Source: Aquiflexum lacus (GTDB taxonomy: Bacteria; Bacteroidota; Bacteroidia; Cytophagales; Cyclobacteriaceae). Taken from it: a DNA stretch of 38,901 nucleotides. The stretch spans positions 1-38,901 of the forward strand of contig NZ_JABFHF010000040.1 in assembly GCF_015476655.1 (NCBI RefSeq), read 5' to 3'. The notes under the pieces were generated by a model. It had not been told where the DNA came from. It ran no database searches and worked only from the letters and a program-made list of their open reading frames with translations. A program made the translations under genes and the position numbers. Positions 33,349 to 38,901 of the stretch are shown here, piece by piece. The first letter of the stretch is position 1. Each line of letters opens with the position of its first letter.

Positions 33349-34596
33349 ATGACAAAAACAGAGCTACCCAACAGCCTAAAAAACAACAATAAATCCTTAA
33401 GGTCCTTACTCTTCATCACCTGGGATTCGGATAGCAGCAACTACCTGGAATCCTTGTTCTTCCCGATACTGAAAGGGATTCAGAAAGAAGGAGGGACAAT
33501 ATGCCATGTCATGCAGTTTTCCTGGGCAGGTGCGGAGGAGGTGGAGAGAATAGGGAAATTGGCCGAGGGGATGGGACTGCACTATGTGCACCACCCCATT
33601 CACCGGAGACCCTCTGCGATATTGGGGGCATTGATGTCGGTATATCAGGGGGTGTACCAGATCCGTCAATACGTGCGGGAGCATCAGGTCAATATTTTGA
33701 TGCCACGGTCAACCATGCCGGCCATGATGGTCAACCGTCTTGGATCATGGTTGAAACGGAAAAAGGTGAAAGTCATTTTTGATGCAGATGGTCTTCCTTT
33801 GGAAGAAAGGGTGGACTTTTCAGGACTGAAACCCAATTCAAGTCAATACGCCTTCCTCAAGCGGGAGGAACGCAAGATCATCAACATGGCAACCCGCGTC
33901 ATTACCCGCTCCAAAAAGTCTGTGGATATTCATTTGGAAGTTGTTGGATTAAAATTTGCCGATAAATTCCATGTTGTCAGCAATGGTCGGGATGCGGCTA
34001 TGTTTTATTATGATGCACAAACAAAAGCACAGGTCCGGGAAGAATTGGGATTGGGCAAAAAAGAGATCCTTTGGGTTTACACGGGGACTTTGGGTAAGCC
34101 GTACTTGGTGGCCGAAATGTTGGGGCTTTTTGCAGCATTTCTTTCCAAGGGAAATCAAGGGAAATTTCTGATCCTTACCCGAAATCCTTCCTATCTGAAA
34201 AGTCTGATTTCACCTGCGTTGAAAGCGCATCTGATAGTCAGAACAGGGGAATTTAGAGATATTCCAAGGTTTTTGATGGCAGCGGATTTGGGCTTGAGTT
34301 TGCGTAGTCCGGCCCCTAGCTTGGCAGGCTTGGCCCCCATCAAGCTTGGGGAATATTTGATGTGTGGGTTGCCGGTAATGGTTTCCCGGGACGTGGGAGA
34401 TACGGAGGAGTTACTGGAAGACAAGGAATTTTGCTTCTTTTATGAAAAGGGGAAGGAAGCGGCATTTTTGGAATGGTTTGAAAATTTAGCCCCGATCAAC
34501 CCTGAGGTGATTCATAATTTTGGGTTAGCGCATTTTGGTCTTCAATCAAGCATTGCCCAATATTTAAAGGTTTTGGATTTTGGGGGTGAGGGGTGA
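33349..34596 (+). CDS. GT-B glycosyltransferase-like protein
   Basis: The 415-aa protein has SLLFITWDSDSSNYLESLFF (19-38) as first strand and helix, PRSTMPAMMVNRLG as acceptor-side block, IFDADGLPLEERVDF, then a C-terminal domain with LWVYTGTLGKPYLVAEMLGL and SLAGLAPIKLGEYLMCGLPV (about 322-341) in the donor-binding position. It fits GT4-like enzymes, though a clear EX7E pair is missing. The ATG lies inside a dispersed repeat (CGTCGAAATGACA), so the first about 18 residues are probably repeat-derived and the native start is lost or ambiguous. Confidence 0.82.
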   Translation: MTKTELPNSLKNNNKSLRSLLFITWDSDSSNYLESLFFPILKGIQKEGGTICHVMQFSWAGAEEVERIGKLAEGMGLHYVHHPIHRRPSAILGALMSVYQGVYQIRQYVREHQVNILMPRSTMPAMMVNRLGSWLKRKKVKVIFDADGLPLEERVDFSGLKPNSSQYAFLKREERKIINMATRVITRSKKSVDIHLEVVGLKFADKFHVVSNGRDAAMFYYDAQTKAQVREELGLGKKEILWVYTGTLGKPYLVAEMLGLFAAFLSKGNQGKFLILTRNPSYLKSLISPALKAHLIVRTGEFRDIPRFLMAADLGLSLRSPAPSLAGLAPIKLGEYLMCGLPVMVSRDVGDTEELLEDKEFCFFYEKGKEAAFLEWFENLAPINPEVIHNFGLAHFGLQSSIAQYLKVLDFGGEG

Positions 34597-34613
34597 GGGA
34601 GAGCCATTGGCAA

Positions 34614-34893
34614 GATTGAACAAGAAAAGCATTCAAGAGAAGCATTAAACTTGTCCTTGTCACCTCGACGACAGGTCTTGTCCGCCGTGGCGGAAGGAGT
34701 CTATAACCTGAGGCTTTAAAGATGTCTCCTTCCGTCGACATGACAAGGAGAAGCCTTTGACACGATTGAACAATAAAAGCATTCAAGAGAAGCATTAAAC
34801 TAGTCCTTATCACTCCGACGTAGGAGGAGTCTATAACCTGAGGGTTTACAGATGTCTCCTTCCGTCGACATGACAAGGAGAGGCTTTTGACAC
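34614..34893. repeat. Two tandem repeats with inverted ends
   Basis: Units at 34614-34763 (150 bp) and 34764-34893 (130 bp) share ATTGAACAA..AAAGCATTCAAGAGAAGCATTAAAC, written here with a gap, and end with TCCGTCGACATGACAAGGAG. Inside each, TCCTTGTCACCTCGACG-like and CGTCGACATGACAAGGA arms form an inverted pair (15 of 17 matches in unit 1). Unit 1 has an extra GTCCGCCGTGGCGGA palindrome. Frames across the region on the minus strand are shadows. Confidence 0.8.
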
Positions 34894-34940
34894 AATTGAA
34901 CCAAAACTGAACACTGCCACTCAGTCCTGATTCTAAATAA

Positions 34941-34978
34941 AAAACCTTCGAGGTCTGGAAAAAGACCTCAAAGGTTTT
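34941..34978. terminator. Strong bidirectional hairpin terminator
   Basis: AAAACCTT-C-GAGGTCT (34941-34956) pairs with AGACCTC-A-AAGGTTTT (34963-34978) around a GGAAAA loop. This gives 15 base pairs with one mismatch and A/T tracts on both outer sides. It could stop transcription of the upstream operon and any incoming minus-strand transcription. Confidence 0.65.
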
Positions 34979-34982
34979 CATC

Positions 34983-35029
34983 CGCCCTGAACACTGCCTA
35001 CTGAACACTGAACACTGCCACTGAACACT
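34983..35029. repeat. Degenerate CTGAACACTGC array
   Basis: About five variants of CTGAACACTGC(C) run up to, and into, the open frame of the downstream membrane protein gene. The array may have displaced that gene's original start region. Confidence 0.65.
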
Positions 35030-35110
35030 ACCATCACTACCTACCTCACCATAACCCTCCTCTTCACCTTCTTCCTTTGGGACAACTATAGGTTAGGGAA
35101 GAAGCGGGGA

Positions 35111-36205
35111 TTGTCGAAGAAAGAAAGCATCTGGCTTCAGGGGCTTTGGGTTTACCATTTTGGTTTTGCCTTTGTGTTTTATTACTATATCCAACAGCAA
35201 GGTGGGGATGCTTTGCGGTATTGGGCTTTGGAGGCTGAGGGGGTGGAAAATCCGGGTCATTGGATGGGGTATTGGGGTCAGCGGACACATTTTGTGCAAT
35301 GGTTGAATTATATTCCCGCTAAGGTGTTGGGATTGAGTTTTTTGAGCGGGAATGTGATGTATGCGGCATTTTCATTTCTGGGTATCCGGGAAGTGGATTT
35401 CTGGATGCTTCAAATGAAGGGAACCAAGTCCTGGATGAGCTGGAGCTTGATGGGCATTTTCTTCCTGCCCAATCTGCATTTTTGGTCTGCAGGTGTAGGT
35501 AAGGAGGCCTTGTTGTTGGTGGGTTTGGTTTGGGCATTAAAGGGTTTTGTTTCTTTGAAGGATCATTGGAAAGTGGCGGTGTTAGGGGTGCTGTTGTCCT
35601 TTTGGGTGAGGCCTTTGCAGGGAGTGGTATTAGGGGGGATGTTGGGGATTTATTTTTTAGGACAAAAAGTGATACCTGTGAAAGTAAGACTTGGTGTGGG
35701 ATTGGGAATGGCGGTGTTGATGGGTTTGGGTGTGTGGAGGTTGCTACAGTATATGCACCTGGAAGCCTTGTCTTTTCAGGGTTTGATGGCGTTTAGTAGT
35801 GGGCAGATGGATTTTTTGAAGGGTTTTGGTGCCGGTTCTGAGATTCCCATGGAGACATATCATGTGTTTGAGAAAGGATTTGCCCTGTTCTTTAGGCCAT
35901 TTTGGGGAGAGGTGGATGGTTTTTGGCAAGTGGCGGCGGCATTGGAGAATAGTGTTGGGCTTTTGTTGGTTTTAGGTTTGTTGGCGGTATTGCCTTTTTA
36001 TTTTGTAAAGAAGATAAAATTTACCATTCCGCCCTTTCTTTGGGCAGGGTTGGTTTTTGGGTTGGTGATGGCAGTGGCTTTTGCCTTTACCCTGAATAAC
36101 CTGGGGATCATTATGCGGATGAAGAGTACGTATATGTTGTTTGTTTATTTGTTTTATTGGGTAGGGGTTTGGGGAAGGATGGAAAGGATGAAGGAGAAAG
36201 GATGA
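35111..36205 (+). CDS. Multi-pass membrane protein, paralogue of 30337-31575 (possible polymerase)
   Basis: The 364-aa frame from TTG 35111 shares GGDALRYW (31-38), NYIPAKVLGLSFLSGN (66-81), PNLHFWSAGVGKEA (120-133) and LNNLGIIMRMK near the C-terminus with the gene at 30337. The same frame is open upstream to 35012 and encodes a plausible first membrane helix (TITLLFTFFLWDNYRLGKK, from 35048), which the paralogue has. However, no ATG, GTG or TTG is available for it; only ATC, ATA or CTG codons occur, next to the CTGAACACTGC array. So either translation starts at an unusual codon or the protein lacks its first helix. G-rich codon use like the preceding two genes. Confidence 0.65.
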   Translation: MSKKESIWLQGLWVYHFGFAFVFYYYIQQQGGDALRYWALEAEGVENPGHWMGYWGQRTHFVQWLNYIPAKVLGLSFLSGNVMYAAFSFLGIREVDFWMLQMKGTKSWMSWSLMGIFFLPNLHFWSAGVGKEALLLVGLVWALKGFVSLKDHWKVAVLGVLLSFWVRPLQGVVLGGMLGIYFLGQKVIPVKVRLGVGLGMAVLMGLGVWRLLQYMHLEALSFQGLMAFSSGQMDFLKGFGAGSEIPMETYHVFEKGFALFFRPFWGEVDGFWQVAAALENSVGLLLVLGLLAVLPFYFVKKIKFTIPPFLWAGLVFGLVMAVAFAFTLNNLGIIMRMKSTYMLFVYLFYWVGVWGRMERMKEKG

Positions 36206-36580
36206 AGGATGAAGGTTGGGGAAGGTAGAGGGTAAAAGGTAGATTTTAGAATTTAGATTTTAGATTTGGGGATGATGGAAAGGATGAGGGAGGAAGGATG
36301 AAGGGAAAGGTAGAATTTAGATTGTAGATTTTAGATTTGGGGAGGATGAAGGAAGAGATCCAAAATAGATTAGTTTTCCAAAATTGTGAAAGAAAATTGA
36401 GGTAAGCTCCTGGTTAAAATCCCGAAAGGGTATTTGCCCCGGGTGAAAACCCGGGGGTGAAAATTGGGGAAGAAAGGGGGAGAAACCCTGAAAGGGTTTA
36501 ATGAGTGTAGTCGTAGGAGGTCACAAAGTCAAAGGTTAAACCTTGCCTAATTGCTTGATATGGAATGTGTTCCACATTTC
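36206..36580. repeat. Gene-free stretch with degenerate short repeats
   Basis: 36206-36345 is a drifted array of GATGAAGGATGAAGG and TTTAGATTTTAGATTTGGGG units. 36415-36500 contains short inverted blocks around CCCCGGGTGAAAACCCGGGG (36438-36457) and two AACCCTGAAAGGG-like segments. No gene is supported. Confidence 0.6.
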
Positions 36581-36689
36581 GGTAAAATGATCAGTGTTCC
36601 AGAATTTTTTAGAAATGAGATGTGAGACATAAGATGTGAGAAAGGTTTTGAGTTCCAAAACAGACTTTCAAACCTAAACTGCTGGGGTT

Positions 36690-36940
36690 GTCCGAAGACT
36701 CTGGCTTCGTGACCACTGAGTACGGAGTTTCCAAACTCCAGAGTTCCTTCTAAATCAGGCTTTCCTTCCATTTCGGGAAGAGACCTCCCGTTCCAATAGA
36801 GACGGCTCCGTCCCGAAATTCTGAATGACTTCGCCTTCTGACCCCGGGCTGCGGTGCAGGGAGGTTGATGGAAACCGAAGAAATTTAGAAGCACCTTGCC
36901 CGGGGCTATCATAAATCGCCCACTTCGGGGCTACTGCGGA
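36690..36940 (-). repeat. Palindromic repeat unit A, inverted copy 6 (extended)
   Basis: Inverted relative to the left flank. It includes the GTCCGAAGACTCTGGCTTCG segment, the CGGAGTTTCCAAACTCC hairpin, the tail, and the main hairpin with arms at 36842-36848 and 36899-36905. It is closely similar to the copies at 32790-33150 and 37390-37640. The long minus-strand frame crossing this and the next copies is repeat-derived. Confidence 0.85.
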
Positions 36941-36989
36941 GAAACCTTTAATTTGAACCTCAACCCTCATTTCGCAGGATAGTGGGCGG

Positions 36990-37163
36990 GAAAACAATAG
37001 CCTGTCCCGCAGAATTGCGGGAAGCCGGGCCTGCCTGTTCGGCAGACAGGCCGGCACTGGCCTTGCGCGCGGATAGGATCTCATTGTCTTGACTTTTTTG
37101 TTACTTTTTTGGTCAAAGCCTGTCCCGATTTTCTCGGGGCAAAAAAGTAAGAGAGGAAATGAA
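36990..37163 (-). repeat. Intergenic repeat module B, inverted copy 3, with extra palindromes
   Basis: Module B in reverse orientation (37078-37163) corresponds to 1990-2080. Just before it are TCCCGCAGAATTGCGGGA (37005-37022) and GCCTGCCTGTTCGGCAGACAGG (two-part palindrome, about 37030-37052). The second palindrome recurs truncated near 37747-37763. Confidence 0.78.
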
Positions 37164-37224
37164 AGAAAAATGGTGTAGACGTTACTCACTAAAAAGAGCA
37201 TCAATAAAATTCTTCTTAAAAAGA

Positions 37225-37380
37225 CCCCCTTTCCATTTCGGTAAAAAACCTCTTGTTCCAATAGAGACGGCTCCGCCCCGAAATTTTCTAAGACATCGCC
37301 TTCAGACCCCGGGCGGCGGTGCATCAAGGTTGAATTAAAACCAAAGGGATTCCCAGCACCTTGCCCGGGGCTATTATATG
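37225..37380 (-). repeat. Palindromic repeat unit A, inverted copy 7 (short form)
   Basis: Hairpin arms at 37307-37313 and 37364-37370. The loop is of the left-flank type (GGTTGAATTAAAACCAAAGGG in reverse sense), so this copy belongs to the subfamily found at 228-291 and not to its immediate neighbours. Confidence 0.82.
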
Positions 37381-37389
37381 TTTCGCCCC

Positions 37390-37640
37390 CTACGGGGCTG
37401 CTGCAGTTGTCCGAAGACTCTGGCTTCGTGACCACTGAGTTAGGAGTTTCCAAACTCCAGATTTCCTTCTAAATCAAGCTTTCCTTCCATTTCGGTAAAA
37501 AACCTCCGGTTCCAATAGAGACGGCTCTGTCCCGAAATTCTGAATGACTTCATCTTCTGACCCCGGGCTGCGGTGCATGGAGGGTGGTGAAAACCGAAGA
37601 AATTTAGAAGCACCTGGCCCGGGGCTATCATAAATCGCCC
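37390..37640 (-). repeat. Palindromic repeat unit A, inverted copy 8 (extended)
   Basis: Extended form with hairpin arms at 37561-37567 and 37618-37624. It shares the segment after the hairpin (GAAACCTTTAATTTGAACC-like, then TTTCGCAGGATAGTGGGCGG) with 36930-37000. The region 37390-37770 is therefore a second copy of 36690-37052, a duplication of about 360 bp. Confidence 0.82.
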
Positions 37641-37829
37641 ACTTCGGGGCTGCTGCTGAGAAATCTTCAATTTGAAACTCAACCCTCATTTCGCAGGATA
37701 GTGGGCGGGAAGACAATAGCCTGTCCCTCAGAATTGCGGGAAGCCGGGCCTGCCTGTTCGGCGGAAATGAAAGAAAAATGGGGTAGACGTTACTCACTTA
37801 AAAGGCATCAATAAAATTCTTTTTAAAAA

Positions 37830-37980
37830 GACTCCTTCTCAATTTCGGGAAGAAACCTCTTGTTCCAATAGAAACTTTCTTGTCCTGAAATTGCTCCTTC
37901 GTCGTCTTCATGACCCCGGGTTGGGGTGCATGGAGATAGGTGCAAACCGAAGAAATTTCGAAGCACCTTGCCCGGGGCTA
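37830..37980 (-). repeat. Palindromic repeat unit A, inverted copy 9 (diverged)
   Basis: The most diverged copy: arms CCCCGGG at 37914-37920 and CCCGGGG at 37971-37977, with a degenerate tail. It ends about 20 nt before the palindromes that precede the hicAB genes. Confidence 0.75.
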
Positions 37981-37995
37981 ATTTCTTTGAATTCC

Positions 37996-38046
37996 ATTAT
38001 CAAAATGAAGTATCATTTTGATAATGATATTAAAATTAATATCATT
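37996..38046. promoter_or_regulatory. Two adjacent perfect palindromes, likely hicAB operator
   Basis: ATTATCAAAATG (37996-38007) and CATTTTGATAAT (38014-38025) form a perfect 12-bp inverted repeat with a 6-nt loop. AATGATATTAA (38023-38033) and TTAATATCATT (38036-38046) form a perfect 11-bp repeat overlapping it by 3 nt. They lie 31-81 nt before the hicA start, where a HicB-type antitoxin with an HTH domain would bind to repress its own operon. The role is inferred. Confidence 0.65.
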
Positions 38047-38076
38047 GTACTGTGGGATATTTGAAAATTCTGGTAA

Positions 38077-38262
38077 ATGAAATATTCAGAGCTCGAGAGG
38101 AAACTTAAAAAGTCTGGTTGCTACCTCGTTGATGATGGAGGGGGTCATCCCATTTGGTATAGTCCGATTACCAGAAAAGAATTTCAAACATCCCATCACA
38201 AAACCCAAGAAGTAAAGAAAGGCACGCTTAATTCAATACTAAAGGATGCAGGAATCAAATGA
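38077..38262 (+). CDS. hicA: HicA family mRNA interferase toxin
   Basis: The 61-aa protein has the double-stranded-RNA-binding-like HicA fold: YSELERKLKKSG (3-14), the catalytic His24 in GGGHPIWYSP (21-30), and KKGTLNSILKDAGI (47-60), the family's C-terminal signature. HicA cleaves mRNA during translation when not held by HicB. The toxin gene comes first, as usual for hicAB. The cognate antitoxin gene starts 47 nt downstream. Confidence 0.92.
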   Translation: MKYSELERKLKKSGCYLVDDGGGHPIWYSPITRKEFQTSHHKTQEVKKGTLNSILKDAGIK

Positions 38263-38309
38263 TTCTTTACAATACAGCCTGTAAAATATTAACATAAAAA
38301 TCCAATAAG

Positions 38310-38711
38310 ATGGAAAATAAAGTAAAAATTGAGAGAGGGGAAGACGGTACTTATGGTGCATATATTGAAAACAACAATTTACCTTATGGAATTATCGGTG
38401 AAGGCAAAACTGCAAAAGAAGCAATTCAGGACTTTTTAAATTCCTATGACCAAATGAAGCAATATTATAGAAAAAAGGAAAAAAAGTTTATTGAAAGTGA
38501 GTTCGAATTTGTTTACGATGTAGCATCTTTTCTTAATTATTATAGCAAAGTCTTGACTCTAGCTGGTTTGGAAAGAATCACTGGGATAAATCAAGGCCAG
38601 TTGAGCCACTATCTCACAGGACATCGAAAACCCGGAAAGAAAACTGTGGAAAAAATAGAGCAAAATCTACATCGATTCGCAGACGAGTTAAAGGAGGTTG
38701 AATTTATGTGA
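38310..38711 (+). CDS. hicB: HicB family antitoxin with C-terminal HTH
   Basis: The 133-aa protein has an N-terminal partial RNase H-like domain, KIERGEDGTYGAYIENN (6-22) and GEGKTAKEAIQDFLNSY (30-46), which inhibits HicA. A C-terminal helix-turn-helix follows (about 76-118, with LERITGINQGQLSHYLTGHR at 87-106), which should bind the palindromes upstream of hicA. The pair is A+T rich and lies between repeats. Confidence 0.92.
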   Translation: MENKVKIERGEDGTYGAYIENNNLPYGIIGEGKTAKEAIQDFLNSYDQMKQYYRKKEKKFIESEFEFVYDVASFLNYYSKVLTLAGLERITGINQGQLSHYLTGHRKPGKKTVEKIEQNLHRFADELKEVEFM

Positions 38712-38754
38712 TTATCCCAATAATGGGTCGTTTTGTTAAAGTAGTTGTTTTTTC

Positions 38755-38850
38755 CTAGCACCTTACCCGGGGTTCCGCCACGGCGGACAAGATAATCATA
38801 AGTCGCCTCCCGATTCTCGGGACAGGCATTTCAGGGCTGCTGCAGTGGTC
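38755..38850 (-). repeat. Palindromic repeat unit A, inverted partial copy 10
   Basis: Starts AGCACCTTACCCGGGG (arm CCCGGGG at 38766-38772), continues with a CCGCCACGGCGG palindrome (38775-38786) and TCCCGATTCTCGGGA (38808-38822), and ends near GGGCTGCTGCAGTGGTC, where it is cut by the sequence resembling an insertion-sequence end. Confidence 0.7.
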
Positions 38851-38851
38851 G

Positions 38852-38901
38852 TGTACTGAAATAGGTTGACACAATTTAATTTAAAATTGTAAACCTATAT
38901 A
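38852..38901. mobile_element. Possible insertion-sequence end (right window edge)
   Basis: TGTACTGAAATAGGTTGACA (38852-38871) resembles, in reverse complement, the sequence at 31-50. It interrupts a repeat unit. ATAGGTT (38861-38867) and AACCTAT (38892-38898) with inner A/T-rich arms can also form a stem-loop. No transposase lies inside the window. Confidence 0.42.

Noticed and set aside
34496-35008. 170-codon minus-strand frame
   Set aside because: It spans the 3' end of a GT gene, two tandem repeats and the terminator hairpin; its peptide repeats follow the DNA repeats.
36755-37453. Minus-strand frame of 232 codons, with neighbours at 36547-36912, 37440-37682 and 37474-37797
   Set aside because: The translations are chains of the same repeat-derived segments (HRRPGSEG, FYRNGR and similar), also seen in plus-strand frames at the left end. 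They come from the palindromic repeats happening to lack stop codons.
38712-38750. Possible terminator after hicB (CCCA-ATAA-TGGG then TCGTTTT)
   Set aside because: The stem is only about 5 bp and the T run is short; not enough to call.

Overview
The window looks like a chromosomal surface-polysaccharide (O-antigen or capsule) locus of a member of the Bacteroidota, most likely a Cyclobacteriaceae-type bacterium (Algoriphagus/Belliella relatives). This assignment is inferred from low G+C, ATG and TTG starts without clear Shine-Dalgarno sites, tightly overlapping genes, several families of palindromic intergenic repeats of the kind I associate with this group, and the gene families present. No rRNA, tRNA or CRISPR array was seen.

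Layout. Positions 1-3281 are a repeat-dense flank with one pair of overlapping small hypothetical genes (509-1124). Positions 3282-4673 hold a SatD-family gene and a decayed toxin-antitoxin-like locus that includes a PIN-domain gene with its middle missing. Positions 4677-36205 are a long, all-forward polysaccharide locus. It contains a methyltransferase, an MBOAT O-acyltransferase with an SGNH-like partner, a Wzm/Wzt ABC exporter, about fourteen glycosyltransferase-type genes (GT2, GT4, GT32, WbsX and one unclassified), several SAM or FkbM methyltransferases, and two paralogous multi-pass membrane proteins that may be polymerases. From about 32.6 kb the locus is broken by repeats and its base composition becomes more G-rich. 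Positions 36206-38040 are repeats again, in the opposite orientation to the left flank. A HicA/HicB toxin-antitoxin pair behind two perfect palindromes follows at 38077-38711. Both window edges carry short sequences resembling the ends of one insertion-sequence family.

The most notable element is a two-gene reverse transcriptase module at 21551-24877 inserted inside the glycosyltransferase operon. Its size, order and paired RT cores match the antiphage system DRT type 3 (Drt3a plus Drt3b). Immediately downstream (about 24880-25037) there is a strongly structured candidate ncRNA. A two-part closing stem of 9 and 7 bp encloses three hairpins, two of them with GCAA loops, and a 14-nt unpaired stretch contains ACACAC, the expected template for poly(GT) synthesis in DRT3.

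How it works together. The glycosyltransferases would assemble a methylated and O-acetylated glycan on the cytoplasmic face of the inner membrane. Wzm/Wzt would export it, with the variable Wzt C-terminal domain recognising the finished chain, and the MBOAT/SGNH pair would acetylate it. Cell-surface glycans are phage receptors, so a DRT3 island in the same operon places receptor variation and intracellular defence side by side. Dispersed repeats have reshaped gene ends, inserted in frame into a GT4 gene, and flank the locus in inverted orientation.
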